Assembly (NCBI RefSeq): GCF_015244705.1
Contig: NZ_JABCQF010000003.1
Span: forward strand, 62,001-126,000
Origin: Gluconobacter potus
Lineage (GTDB): Bacteria > Pseudomonadota > Alphaproteobacteria > Acetobacterales > Acetobacteraceae
Length of the DNA stretch: 64,000 bases
Reading direction: 5' to 3'
Made by a program: the position numbers and the translations under genes. Below are positions 33,799 through 43,024 of the stretch, piece by piece. Position 1 is the first letter of the stretch, and each line of letters begins with the position of its first letter. A model generated the notes under the pieces. The model had not been told where the DNA came from. It ran no database searches and worked only from the letters and a program-made list of their open reading frames with translations.

Positions 33799-36158
33799 CG
33801 ACGGCCTGCCAGAATGAAGCTGCGGGTAATCCCGCTATGGGGCAGGTAGAACATTCCCCTCTCACGGAAGAGGAAATGTTCACGCAGGATCATATAGGCC
33901 TGTTCGGACACCTGGATCGTCCCCGCATCCGGCGAACTGCCGGTCAGCAACTCGGCACCATTGAGTGCATCGCCCCAGATGTTGAAGACCGAAGGCCCTT
34001 CTCCAAGTTCCGAAGCCATAACCGAGCCGACATCCATGCCGATCCGGAACACGGGGTCCAGATCCGCCGCGGCCAGCGAGGACAGGCAGGCTTCACGGAT
34101 CGACACCGCCGCATCCGCCAGCCGCACAGCCGCGGACGGGTCCGGCGTCTGCGAGCATCCGCCCACGAGGACGAGCCGGTTGCTTACGACCTGAACGGAG
34201 AACAGTCCGCTGTCACGCGCGATTTTCTGGATTTCCAGGCTGAGCGTGCGGATGACGTTCATGGCACGCGCGATGCTGTCACGGTCCGGCGCATAGGGGT
34301 CCACGAAGGAAATGACCATGACCGGAACCTGCGGATACACACCCGCCGCAACCGGATCACCGGCCGTGGCCGACGGCTCCAGAAGAAAACCCTCGTCAAA
34401 CCGCGTGTCATGCTTTTCTGCCGGTATCGCCAGACCGGAATGACCCTCGCCCGCCGCCGCATCGAACGGCTTGGCAAAGCGCAGGGCCACGATGGAGCCC
34501 ACGATGGCGATGATGTGCTCCATCGTCTCCGGCTGTCCCGGATCTTCCAGCACGATCGCGCCAACGGTCTTGTGCGCATTGCGGACCGGCTGGAACAGCA
34601 GCGTATTTGCCCCCACGGCCCGCATGATGACACGCTGGAAGTTCTGGGTGCGCTCGTCCTGGGAAGCATCCGCGATTGACAGGGTGTGCCCCTCGTCCAG
34701 AGCCTCGAACAGCTTGCCGTTGTCCCGCCGGCTGATCTCGACGCCCGTACTGTGCACGTCGCGCGACGGATCGAACGCATCCTCGCAGAGCAGACGGTCC
34801 CCGTCCGGCAGCAGGCGCCACAGACTGGCACGCCGTGCGCTGGTCCGCGCCGTCAGGGCCTCTGTCAGGATCGGGACTTCATGCGCGGGATCGAACAGGT
34901 CCGGCGTGCTGGCAATTTCCAGCAGCGAGGCATTCTCCGCCTTGACCTGATCCCGCCCCCGCTGGAGCCGCTTACGCAGACGTTCCACATGTCGCCCCTG
35001 CGCGACCAGCGCGAGCGCCAGCACCGAGGCCAGTCCGACGACCAGCAGCGAGAACCCGATATTCTGCCGCCGGGCCGTCTGGGCAAAATCGGCAAAATCA
35101 CTTTCCGGCGCATTCAGCAGCAGCACCCAGTGCCGGTGCACAAACGGCAGTTCGGAGGCGATGGTGACGTAATTCTTGCCCCGCGCCTGCACCACGCCCG
35201 TGCCCGGCCCCTTGATACGGAAACGGTTGAGCGCATGGATAAAGACGGGCTGCGTCTTGGGATCAAGGAACACATTCCCTGGATCGAAAGTCTTCGGATC
35301 CTGCCCGACCGCGACATTGTGCCCGGCGATGATCTGGCCGTGCATGTCCACGATCACCGCCTGTCCGCTGCGCCCGACCTGAAGTTTATTGAGGAACGAG
35401 GTCAGCTGGTTCAGCGAAATGTTGATCGCAAAGACCGATTTGTGCCCGTCATGTCCATCAAAGGCGAGCGAAGCCGTGATGATGAACTGATGCGTCGAAA
35501 TATAGGCGTAGGGGTCGGTCCAGTGGAGCTGCCGTTCCGGGTCGTTCTGATGCTTGACGGCTTTTGCGAACCACGGGCGCGTGACGACATTATAGCCCTC
35601 TGCCGGATCCGAGCTCTCGCCCGTAACGTTGCCGTCCTTGTCCGTATAGACGTGATGATAGACCTGCTTGCCGTCATCGGTCTGGAAATGGGTCTGCTCG
35701 AACCCGTCCTGACCGTGGCGCGTGATCATCCAGAACTGGCCCTGATCGTTCGCGATATAGAAGCTGTCCACCTGCGGCGTATGCGTCAGGATGGAGCGTC
35801 CGTAGAGCATGAACGTGTCAGGCGTGACGTTGGTCAGCGGATCGCGGAACATGTCCTGCGCGATCAGGGCACCAATGGAGGCCGGGGCCAGATAGTCACT
35901 GACCTCCTGCGTCACGTAGCGCTGTTGGCTGCGCAGAAGATCGTTGGAGAGCGAAATCGCGCCCTTGCGGGTCGTCTGGTAATTGTGAAGGCTGATGCCC
36001 GTAATCGCCGCGATGACCAGAAGCACGCCCACGAGCGGACCCAGGATCTGGAAGATCCGGCGGCGGTCGCTGGCAGGGCTCTGGGTGGGGTCCACGATTT
36101 CTGCGGCTGACAACGTTCTTTCACTCCGGACAGAGACGGGTTCGCGGAACAGGGCCAT
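33795..36158 (-). CDS. dCache-GAF sensor with a degenerate class III cyclase domain
   Basis: A 787-residue membrane sensor. TM1 lies at about 37-58, a periplasmic dCache domain at 60-360, TM2 at 367-387, a short coiled coil at 390-412, a GAF domain at about 415-565, and a class III nucleotide cyclase homology domain at 610-785 (VMVISFVDPYAP, then FRIGMDVGSVMASELG, then SVFNIWGDALNGAELL). The first metal Asp is kept (Asp620) but the second is Asn660 (VVSNRLVLVGG where FKTIGD is expected), so catalysis is doubtful. It is the first gene of the MCE operon, overlapping the permease by ATGA, and may sense a ligand for the transporter. The start at 36158 is preferred to 36203. Confidence 0.82.
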   Translation of the reverse strand: MALFREPVSVRSERTLSAAEIVDPTQSPASDRRRIFQILGPLVGVLLVIAAITGISLHNYQTTRKGAISLSNDLLRSQQRYVTQEVSDYLAPASIGALIAQDMFRDPLTNVTPDTFMLYGRSILTHTPQVDSFYIANDQGQFWMITRHGQDGFEQTHFQTDDGKQVYHHVYTDKDGNVTGESSDPAEGYNVVTRPWFAKAVKHQNDPERQLHWTDPYAYISTHQFIITASLAFDGHDGHKSVFAINISLNQLTSFLNKLQVGRSGQAVIVDMHGQIIAGHNVAVGQDPKTFDPGNVFLDPKTQPVFIHALNRFRIKGPGTGVVQARGKNYVTIASELPFVHRHWVLLLNAPESDFADFAQTARRQNIGFSLLVVGLASVLALALVAQGRHVERLRKRLQRGRDQVKAENASLLEIASTPDLFDPAHEVPILTEALTARTSARRASLWRLLPDGDRLLCEDAFDPSRDVHSTGVEISRRDNGKLFEALDEGHTLSIADASQDERTQNFQRVIMRAVGANTLLFQPVRNAHKTVGAIVLEDPGQPETMEHIIAIVGSIVALRFAKPFDAAAGEGHSGLAIPAEKHDTRFDEGFLLEPSATAGDPVAAGVYPQVPVMVISFVDPYAPDRDSIARAMNVIRTLSLEIQKIARDSGLFSVQVVSNRLVLVGGCSQTPDPSAAVRLADAAVSIREACLSSLAAADLDPVFRIGMDVGSVMASELGEGPSVFNIWGDALNGAELLTGSSPDAGTIQVSEQAYMILREHFLFRERGMFYLPHSGITRSFILAGRR

Positions 36159-36389
36159 ACTACCGCGATAAAACAATATCCTCCGACTATTACCAGACTG
36201 CAACCCGCAGCCACGAACTGAAACATGCCCTCACATCCGAAATTTACCGTTTTCACATGATCCGTGGGAGGGCTTCCCAGTCATTCCGTCCCGACGCAGA
36301 GATGGCGGATGACGGATTTGCCCGCTATGGTCGGGCGCTTTTCCAGCAGGGTGGTTTTGCTGGAAGCTGTCGGAACAGCGGTGTCTCAT

Positions 36390-37202
36390 ATGCACGAATA
36401 TCTTTCTCACCGCGCCGTCCTGTCATTTACGGGAACGGACCGCGCCAGCTTTCTTCAGGGGCTCGTCACCAATGACGTCCAGAACCTGACGGACACGACA
36501 GCCGTCTGGAGCGCCCTGCTCACGCCGCAGGGACGCTGGCTGAGCGAATTCTTCCTGTATGCCACGCCTGACCGCATCCTGATGGACTGTCCGGCCGATC
36601 ACGCGGAGATGCTCGCCAAGCGCCTCTCCCGCTTCCGTCTGCGCGCGGACGTGCAGATTGAGAACACGCCGTTGCAGATCATCACGGGCGCTGAAGGCCG
36701 CGCGGTTCCGGAAACCGTCCTCACGAGTGCCCCAGACCCACGATGCGAGGGGGCTGGATGGCGTGCGGTCGTGACGGAACCCGCTCAGGGGGATGAGACG
36801 CCTGCCGAATTTCTGGAACGGCGTCTGACGCTGGGTCTGCCGGACGTCATGGATTTCGAGAGCGAGCAGACACTGGCGCTCGAAGCCGACATGGACCTGC
36901 TGCACGGCGTGTCCTGGAAAAAGGGCTGCTATATGGGGCAGGAACTCACCGCCCGCACCCATTACCGCGGCCTCGTCAAGCGCCGTCTACTGCCCGTTGC
37001 CCTGTCGGAGGGCACGTTCCCCGACGAAGGCGGCGTCATTATTTCCGGCGAACGCGAAGTGGGCGACATCCGCTCCCGCAGCGGCAATCGGGCGCTCGCC
37101 ATGCTGCGACGTGACGCCTGGTCCGCATCGGACCTGACATGCAATGGACAGCCGCTTTCTGTAGTCTGGCCCGTCTGGTTTCCTGAGGAGATGCGTTCGT
37201 GA
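36390..37202 (+). CDS. ygfZ: YgfZ/GcvT-domain folate-binding protein
   Basis: A 270-residue protein with the YgfZ signature KGCYMGQELTARTHYRG and the aminomethyltransferase-like folate-binding fold (SFLQGLVTNDVQNL at the N-terminus). YgfZ proteins assist iron-sulfur enzyme maturation with tetrahydrofolate. The ATG at 36390 starts at the conserved domain (MHEYLSHRAVLSF); the frame is open upstream to 36264 without support. Its end overlaps the GTG of hisI by 4 bases. Confidence 0.9.
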   Translation: MHEYLSHRAVLSFTGTDRASFLQGLVTNDVQNLTDTTAVWSALLTPQGRWLSEFFLYATPDRILMDCPADHAEMLAKRLSRFRLRADVQIENTPLQIITGAEGRAVPETVLTSAPDPRCEGAGWRAVVTEPAQGDETPAEFLERRLTLGLPDVMDFESEQTLALEADMDLLHGVSWKKGCYMGQELTARTHYRGLVKRRLLPVALSEGTFPDEGGVIISGEREVGDIRSRSGNRALAMLRRDAWSASDLTCNGQPLSVVWPVWFPEEMRS

Positions 37203-37609
37203 CCTATGTTCCCCCCGCCCCGTCCATTGTCGATGACATCATCGCGCAGGTGAAGTTCGACGCGAACGGTCTGATTTCCGCGCTCGCACAGGCACCGGAC
37301 GGCGTGGTGCTGATGCTGGCCTGGATGAATGCGGATGCCCTGCGCGAGACGCTGCTGACGGGCCGGGTCTGCTACTGGTCCCGCAGCCGCCAGAAGCTGT
37401 GGCGCAAAGGGGAGACCTCGGGTCAGCAGCAGAAGCTTATTGAAGCCCGGCTCGACTGCGACATGGATGCCGTTCTCATGATTGTCGACCAGACCGGCGT
37501 AGCCTGCCACACCGGTCGCCGGAGCTGTTTCTATCATGGGGTGACGCCGGACGGGCTGCGCGACACCTCGCAGCCCGAAATCAGCGCCGAAGAGCTTTAC
37601 GGCCGCTGA
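37199..37609 (+). CDS. hisI: Phosphoribosyl-AMP cyclohydrolase
   Basis: A 136-residue HisI. Typical segments are VVLMLAWMNADALRETL, VCYWSRSRQKLWRKGETSG, the Asp-rich metal site DCDMDAVLMIVDQTG and the zinc-binding CHTGRRSCFYH. It opens the purine ring of PR-AMP in histidine synthesis. The GTG start overlaps the ygfZ stop (GTGA). Its 3' end overlaps the convergent RNase T2 gene by 13 bases. Confidence 0.95.
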   Translation: MTYVPPAPSIVDDIIAQVKFDANGLISALAQAPDGVVLMLAWMNADALRETLLTGRVCYWSRSRQKLWRKGETSGQQQKLIEARLDCDMDAVLMIVDQTGVACHTGRRSCFYHGVTPDGLRDTSQPEISAEELYGR

Positions 37610-38361
37610 TCAGCCGCAGACGGCGCCGTCCAGCCCGGCACGAGGAACGTGGCCGGGCAGCCGTTCTGGTCGTCCGGTGAGGACAGATAGGCGCCTTCAT
37701 ACGGGAAGCGCGAGAGCTTCTTCGGATCCAGCGTGAACCAGAGCTGCGTCAGCACCATCTGGCCGTTATGGGCCGGTTCGCAGCGGACCTGAAGGGCCCG
37801 GCTGTCACGAACATTCATCAGACGCACGAAGGTAGCCAGCATGTCATCGCGGTTGACCTGAAATCCGGACTGTTGCGCCAGCCACAACCCGAAGGCCGAA
37901 GCCGCAAACCGGTCGCGCATTTCCATGGACGTGATGAAGAAGCGGTCCGCATCATAGCCAAAGCAGCGCGCATGCTTGGTGTATTCATGCACGTAAAGCG
38001 GCTTCTTCAGATGCGGCACGACGCCACGCAGCGCCTCAACCGTTGTCGGCAGAAGCTGCGGCGGCGTGTCATTATGATCGTAGAGATCACAGCCCTTGGA
38101 CCACCATTCCTGCACCGGCACGCCCTGTGCTTCCAGAGCATGCGGCTCGGACGCCCACAGCCCGTGCAGACCGATCGAGATGCGATGTGTCTGGTCCCAT
38201 TCACATCCGCCGCCCGTGGCGCAGAAACCCGGCTGCCAGGTCAGGGCGAGCGTGTCATGCCGGAAATCGGTATGGGCCGTGGGCGTGATCGAAGGGCCGG
38301 TCGGAACCTGCGAGACGCAGCCCCCCAGCAGGAAAAGAGCGGCAAGAACGGAACGCTTCAC
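37597..38361 (-). CDS. RNase T2 family lipoprotein
   Basis: A 254-residue protein. The lipobox LGGC (Cys15) follows the core LAALFLL, so it is probably lipid-anchored facing the periplasm. Both T2 active-site boxes are visible: CAS I as ISIGLHGLWAS with His66, and CAS II as YVHEYTKHARC with His125, Glu126, Lys129 and His130. Cysteines flank these as in secreted T2 enzymes. It would cut single-stranded RNA outside the cytoplasm. It overlaps the upstream S-formylglutathione hydrolase by ATGA, an unexpected operon partner. Confidence 0.87.
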   Translation of the reverse strand: MKRSVLAALFLLGGCVSQVPTGPSITPTAHTDFRHDTLALTWQPGFCATGGGCEWDQTHRISIGLHGLWASEPHALEAQGVPVQEWWSKGCDLYDHNDTPPQLLPTTVEALRGVVPHLKKPLYVHEYTKHARCFGYDADRFFITSMEMRDRFAASAFGLWLAQQSGFQVNRDDMLATFVRLMNVRDSRALQVRCEPAHNGQMVLTQLWFTLDPKKLSRFPYEGAYLSSPDDQNGCPATFLVPGWTAPSAADQRP

Positions 38362-39206
38362 GCAGAAAGCCCCTTGGCATGGTGAGTCAGATGGTCCGCG
38401 ATGAAACTCTGCACGAACCAGTAGGAATGATCATACGCGGCATGACGACGGAGTTCGAGGGACTGTCCGCCTTCCTTTGCGGCCCCCTCCAGCGCGTCGG
38501 GACACAGATCCGCCAGATACTGGTCCATCAGTCCCTGATCCACGAGAATGGTGGACGGATGGGTATGCTTCGCGCGCAACAGAAGTGTCGGGTCGCAACT
38601 CTGCCATTTCGCTGGATCGCCGCCGAAATACGCATCGAAGGCCTTCTGCCCCCAGGGCACAATGCTTGGATGGCAGATCGGCGCAAAAGCTGAGACGGTC
38701 TTCCAGCGATCGGGATATTTCAGAGCCTGAAGCAGCGCCCCCATCCCGCCCATGGAATGTCCCATGATGCCGCGCCGGGTGCCGTCCAACGGATAGAGCC
38801 GCTCCGTCAGAGCGGGCAGTTCCTCGCCAACATAGGTCTCCATCCGGTAGTGATGGCTCCAGGGTTCGGACGTGGCGTCGATATAGAAGCCGGCACCCGA
38901 TCCCAGATCGTAACTGTCATCCTCACCTTTCGTACCCGTATGGCGCGGGGACGTGTCCGGGGCGACGAGCGCGATGCCATGTTCGGCGGCAAAGCGGATG
39001 GCGTTGGCCTTGATGAGGAACGTTTCCTGCGTCGCGGTCAGCCCGGCCAGCAGATGGATGACGGGGACTTTCTGCCCCACAAGCGCCTCTTTCGGCAGGA
39101 AGATCCCGAACGTCGCGGGAACACCAAGCGCCTGCGAATTGTGCCGGACAAACCGCAGGGAACCGTCGAAACAGGCGTGATGCGCCAGAACCTCGATGTC
39201 GGACAC
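38358..39206 (-). CDS. fghA: S-formylglutathione hydrolase
   Basis: A 282-residue esterase-D family alpha/beta hydrolase. The nucleophile lies in GHSMGGMGAL; the oxyanion segment is LAGLTATQETF; Asp and His follow in ILVDQGLMDQYL and AAYDHSYWFVQSF. It hydrolyses S-formylglutathione to formate and glutathione. It follows the glutathione-dependent formaldehyde dehydrogenase by 2 bases, the standard formaldehyde-detoxification pair. Confidence 0.96.
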   Translation of the reverse strand: MSDIEVLAHHACFDGSLRFVRHNSQALGVPATFGIFLPKEALVGQKVPVIHLLAGLTATQETFLIKANAIRFAAEHGIALVAPDTSPRHTGTKGEDDSYDLGSGAGFYIDATSEPWSHHYRMETYVGEELPALTERLYPLDGTRRGIMGHSMGGMGALLQALKYPDRWKTVSAFAPICHPSIVPWGQKAFDAYFGGDPAKWQSCDPTLLLRAKHTHPSTILVDQGLMDQYLADLCPDALEGAAKEGGQSLELRRHAAYDHSYWFVQSFIADHLTHHAKGLSA

Positions 39207-39208
39207 GC

Positions 39209-40324
39209 TCAGTACTCCACGACGGTGCGGATGCTCTCACCGCGGCTCATCATGTCGAAGCCCAGATTGATGTCAGCGAGCTTGAGCTTGTGGGTGATGA
39301 GATCGTCGATATCGATCCGGCCTTCCATGTACCAGTCCACGATCTTCGGCACATCGGTCCGTCCACGCGCTCCACCGAATGCCGAGCCGATCCAGCGGCG
39401 TCCCGTGACGAGCTGGAACGGACGTGTGCTGATTTCCTGTCCCGCCCCGGCCACACCGATGACACAGGACACGCCCCAGCCACGATGCGCGCTCTCCAGC
39501 GCCTGACGCATCAGGGTCGGATTGCCGACACACTCGAATGTGTAGTCCAGGCCACCACCAGTCATCTCGATCAGATGCCCAACAAGGTCGCCGTCCGGCC
39601 CCAGGTCCTTCGGGTTCACGAAATCCGTCATGCCGAACTTGCGGGCAATCGCCTCGCGCTCCGGGTTGATATCGATGCCGATGATCCGGTTGGCGCCGAC
39701 CATCTTTGCGCCCTGAATGACGTTGAGGCCGATGCCACCCAACCCGAACACAGCGACCGTCGATCCGGGTTCGACCTTGGCCGTGAACAGCACGGCGCCA
39801 ATGCCGGTCGTCACGCCGCAGCCGATATAGCAGACCTTGTCAAACGGCGCGTCGGGGCGGATCTTCGCCAGTGCGATTTCCGGCAGAACCGTAAAATTCG
39901 CGAAGGTCGAGCAGCCCATATAGTGATGGATCGGCTGACCTTTATAAGAGAAGCGGGATGTGCCATCCGGCATCACGCCCTTGCCCTGCGTGCTGCGGAT
40001 GGCCGTACACAGATTGGTCTTGCGCGACAGGCAGGACGGACATTCGCGGCACTCCGGCGTATAGAGCGGAATGACGTGATCGCCGGGCTTGAGATGCTTC
40101 ACCCCGGCCCCGACTTCCCGGACGATGCCCGCACCCTCATGCCCGAGAATGGCCGGAAACAGCCCTTCAGGGTCCTGACCCGAGAGCGTGTACTTGTCGG
40201 TATGGCACAGCCCGGTCGCCATGATCTCGACCAGCACTTCCCCGTCGCGGGGGCCTTCAAGCTGAACCGTGTCGATTTCCAGCGGTCTGCCGGCTTCGAA
40301 CGCAATGGCGGCGGTCACGTCCAT
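39209..40324 (-). CDS. frmA: S-(hydroxymethyl)glutathione dehydrogenase (class III alcohol dehydrogenase)
   Basis: A 371-residue zinc alcohol dehydrogenase of class III. Catalytic zinc ligands lie in [16 protein letters not shown] and [11 protein letters not shown]; the structural zinc cysteines are in [18 protein letters not shown] binding is at [15 protein letters not shown]. It oxidises the formaldehyde-glutathione adduct. I set the start at 40324 ([14 protein letters not shown]); the frame stays open far upstream to 41365, but that part is antisense to the bestrophin gene. Confidence 0.96.
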   Translation of the reverse strand: MDVTAAIAFEAGRPLEIDTVQLEGPRDGEVLVEIMATGLCHTDKYTLSGQDPEGLFPAILGHEGAGIVREVGAGVKHLKPGDHVIPLYTPECRECPSCLSRKTNLCTAIRSTQGKGVMPDGTSRFSYKGQPIHHYMGCSTFANFTVLPEIALAKIRPDAPFDKVCYIGCGVTTGIGAVLFTAKVEPGSTVAVFGLGGIGLNVIQGAKMVGANRIIGIDINPEREAIARKFGMTDFVNPKDLGPDGDLVGHLIEMTGGGLDYTFECVGNPTLMRQALESAHRGWGVSCVIGVAGAGQEISTRPFQLVTGRRWIGSAFGGARGRTDVPKIVDWYMEGRIDIDDLITHKLKLADINLGFDMMSRGESIRTVVEY

Positions 40325-40504
40325 AACATCACTCTCCTCTGAAACGGTTCGGACAGGGTGTCGTATTAAACGGCATGGCGGCAAGAGGCCGCTGCAAAAG
40401 AAAGTAAAGTGACAGACACCCTTTGGTGTTGGCCGGGGACTAACTTCGCCGCTACGCTTCCGCACAACTTCCCTGCACATCCCGTCATCCGAGGAGACAG
40501 CCGT

Positions 40505-41380
40505 TTGATCGTCAACCGTCCACATGGACTGGCCATTCTTTTCCGGGAATCCCTTCCCCCCCTGATCATCCTGACCCTGTGGGACTTCGTCGTGGTCGTC
40601 CTGTTCCAGATCTTTCACCAGGACTGGATGGAGCAGCCGGCACTTCCGATTTCCCTGATGGGTTCGGCGCTCGCGATCTTCCTGAGCATGCGCAACAACG
40701 CGGCCTATAACCGCTGGTGGGAAGGCCGGACGCTGTGGGGCGCGATCACCAACAACTGCCGCTCCTTCGGCCGCGAAGCCGCGACCCTTCTGGGCGGACG
40801 TGCGGATCTGGCCCGCGCCATGGCCGCCTATCCGCATGTCCTGCGCGCGGCGCTGAGGGGCGATCCGCCCAACGAGGACACCAGGAGACTGCTGACGCCT
40901 GAGATGTACGAGAAGGTCTTTTCCTGCTCGAACACGGCCAACATGCTGCTCTACCAGATCGGCCTGGGGGTCCGGGACGAAGTCGAACGCAAGGGAATCG
41001 ACGGCGCTGTGCATGGCACCGTGGACCGCATCCTGTCCGACATCGCCAACGCACAGGGCGGCCTGGAGCGGATCAGGAACACCCCGCTTCCCGCGCAGTA
41101 TTCCCTGCTGCCCGAAATCGCGACGCATCTGTTCTGCATCATCCTGCCGCTTTCGGCCGTGCAGACGCTCGGCTGGATCACGCCTCTGGGCTCCAGCATC
41201 ATCGGCATGCTGTTCCAGATGCTCGACCGCAGCGGACGCGACCTGCAGGAACCGTTCACGAAGAGCGTCCACGCCCTGCCCATGCTGACCATGGCCCGCA
41301 CGATCGAGCGCGACCTCCTGCAACCGATCGGGGATCTCCCGCCCGATCCCATCCAGGCCATCCACGGCGTTCAGCCCTGA
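40505..41380 (+). CDS. Bestrophin-family (YneE-like) channel protein
   Basis: A 291-residue membrane protein: [13 protein letters not shown], a span at about 20-40, [23 protein letters not shown] (the bestrophin RNNxAYxRWWEGR signature), and a span near [19 protein letters not shown]. Bacterial homologues form pentameric ion channels. The best start is TTG at 40505, with GAGGAGA about 7 bases upstream; the ATG at 40409 would add a stretch with no membrane or family character. Probably expressed alone. Confidence 0.87.
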   Translation: MIVNRPHGLAILFRESLPPLIILTLWDFVVVVLFQIFHQDWMEQPALPISLMGSALAIFLSMRNNAAYNRWWEGRTLWGAITNNCRSFGREAATLLGGRADLARAMAAYPHVLRAALRGDPPNEDTRRLLTPEMYEKVFSCSNTANMLLYQIGLGVRDEVERKGIDGAVHGTVDRILSDIANAQGGLERIRNTPLPAQYSLLPEIATHLFCIILPLSAVQTLGWITPLGSSIIGMLFQMLDRSGRDLQEPFTKSVHALPMLTMARTIERDLLQPIGDLPPDPIQAIHGVQP

Positions 41381-41402
41381 CGGACACAGGAGCCCCCGGT
41401 TG

Positions 41403-41438
41403 CCCCCTTGCGATCAGACAAGACAGCAGGGGGTTTTT
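41403..41438 (+). terminator. Probable terminator after the bestrophin gene
   Basis: CCCCCT pairs with AGGGGG, followed at once by TTTTT on the plus strand. The loop is 19 bases and contains an inner CTTG/CAAG pairing. Confidence 0.6.
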
Positions 41439-41456
41439 CTGCTATAAGCCGGGGCT

Positions 41457-42044
41457 ATGAACACGTTCAAAAGCCCCCAGAAGGGCGGCATGACCGATGA
41501 AATGGCTCGTGTCGCAGCCAACAACACTGCCCGTCAGACCGATCCGGAACACGACGCGGACCCGTTCCGCGAAGGTGACTCCATTGTCTACGCCGCGCAT
41601 GGCGTCGGACGCGTGGACAAGATCGGCATGGTCGAAGTCGCCGATACCGTCATCGAGATGATCCAGATCTCGTTCCCCGGCAACCAGATGACGCTGCGTA
41701 TCCCGCTGGCCAAGGCCCGCAAGGCCGGCCTGCGCAAGATCGTGACGCGCGACATCGTCGACAAGGCGATGACCGTCATCAAGGGCAAGCCGCATGTCAG
41801 CAAGGGCATGTGGGCCCGTCGCGCCGTGGCCTATCAGGAAAAGATCAACTCCGGTGACCTGATCCAGATTGCCGAAGTGCTGCGTGACCTGCGTCGCAAC
41901 GTCGACAGCCTCGATGGCAGCTTCTCCGAGCGCAAGCTGTTCGAAGCCGCGCAGGAGCGTTTCGTGGCCGAGGTCGCCGTTCTCGAAAACGTCGACCCCG
42001 CACAGGTTCTCGAAAACCTGACCAAGACCATGAAGGCCGCCTGA
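41457..42044 (+). CDS. carD: CarD/CdnL-family RNA polymerase-binding regulator
   Basis: A 195-residue protein. After a polar N-terminal tail of about 35 residues comes the RNAP-interaction domain (FREGDSIVYAAHGVGRVDKIG) and then the helical DNA-contacting domain (IVDKAMTVIKGKPHVSKGMWARRAVAYQEKI... ERKLFEAAQERFVAEVAV). CarD/CdnL stabilises open promoter complexes, notably at rRNA promoters. The N-terminal tail is longer than in compact homologues. An internal ATG at 41490 could give a shorter form. Confidence 0.92.
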   Translation: MNTFKSPQKGGMTDEMARVAANNTARQTDPEHDADPFREGDSIVYAAHGVGRVDKIGMVEVADTVIEMIQISFPGNQMTLRIPLAKARKAGLRKIVTRDIVDKAMTVIKGKPHVSKGMWARRAVAYQEKINSGDLIQIAEVLRDLRRNVDSLDGSFSERKLFEAAQERFVAEVAVLENVDPAQVLENLTKTMKAA

Positions 42045-42217
42045 AGCGCGGTCAGGAGCGCAGTTTGAAAAGGCTGCGCTTCTCCAATATGGATCAGGCT
42101 GTGGTTTTCTTCGCATCCCGGACGGGGTCTCTCGCGTTGGCGACACGAGAGATCTTTTCCGTGATGCGTTTTCAGTCACGGTTTCAAACCTGCATTCACA
42201 AGGAGAGGTGAGGCCAG

Positions 42218-43018
42218 ATGCCTGCCCCTTACAAAGACCGTTTCGCCGGCAAGAAAGTCCTCGTCACCGGGGCATCCCAGGGAATTGGCGAGGCCACCGC
42301 GCTTCGTTTTGCCGAAGAAGGCGCGCAGGTCGCCCTCAACGGCCGCAAGGAAGACAAGCTGATCGCCGTCCGCGAGAAGCTGCCCAAGGTCTCCGGCGGA
42401 GAGCACCCGATCGCCACGGGTGACATTTCCAAAGAAGATGACGTCAAGCGTCTGGTCGCCGAGAGCATCAAGGCCATGGGCGGTCTCGACGTTCTGGTCT
42501 GCAATGCGGGCTATCAGATCCCCTCCCCGTCAGAAGATATCAAGCTCGAAGATTTTGAAGGCGTGATGGCCGTCAACGTCACGGGCGTGATGCTGCCGTG
42601 CCGCGAGGTCCTGCGCTACTGGCTGGAAAACGGCATCAAGGGCACGATCATCGTGAACTCCTCCGTTCACCAGATCATCCCCAAGCCGCATTATCTGGGC
42701 TATTCCGCGTCCAAGGGCGCTGTCGGCAACATCGTCCGCACGCTGGCGCTCGAATATGCCAGCCGCGGCATCCGGGTGAATGCCGTGGCGCCCGGCGCCA
42801 TCGTGACGCCGATCAACATGTCCTGGATCAACGATCCCGAACAGTACAAGGCCGTCTCAAGCCACATCCCGATGAAGCGCCCTGGCGAAAGCCGCGAAAT
42901 CGCGGATGCCATCACTTTCCTTGCCGCCGAGGACAGCACCTACATCACGGGTCAGACCCTGTATGTCGATGGTGGCCTGACGCTCTATGGCGATTTCGAA
43001 AACAACTGGTCCTCGTAA
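42218..43018 (+). CDS. gdh: Glucose 1-dehydrogenase-type SDR, NADP-dependent
   Basis: A 266-residue short-chain dehydrogenase. TGASQGIGEATALRFA binds the cofactor, and ALNGRKEDK places a basic residue after strand 2, favouring NADP. The catalytic set is VNSSVHQIIPKPHYLGYSASKG. The SSVHQxIP block, PGAIVTPIN and GGLTLYGDF near the end follow Bacillus glucose 1-dehydrogenase. Gluconobacter has a cytoplasmic NADP-dependent glucose dehydrogenase of this type, feeding glucose to gluconate inside the cell. It is 6 bases upstream of a response-regulator gene. Confidence 0.85.
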   Translation: MPAPYKDRFAGKKVLVTGASQGIGEATALRFAEEGAQVALNGRKEDKLIAVREKLPKVSGGEHPIATGDISKEDDVKRLVAESIKAMGGLDVLVCNAGYQIPSPSEDIKLEDFEGVMAVNVTGVMLPCREVLRYWLENGIKGTIIVNSSVHQIIPKPHYLGYSASKGAVGNIVRTLALEYASRGIRVNAVAPGAIVTPINMSWINDPEQYKAVSSHIPMKRPGESREIADAITFLAAEDSTYITGQTLYVDGGLTLYGDFENNWSS

Positions 43019-43024
43019 CTCTTT

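Noticed and set aside
40325-41365. Extended N-terminus of the class III alcohol dehydrogenase frame
   Set aside because: The family N-terminus begins at 40324. The upstream part is antisense to the bestrophin gene and has no alcohol dehydrogenase similarity.
42056-42085. Possible terminator after carD (GGAGCGCAG/CTGCGCTTCTCC)
   Set aside because: Only 5-6 contiguous pairs with a bulge and no T-run; too weak to list.
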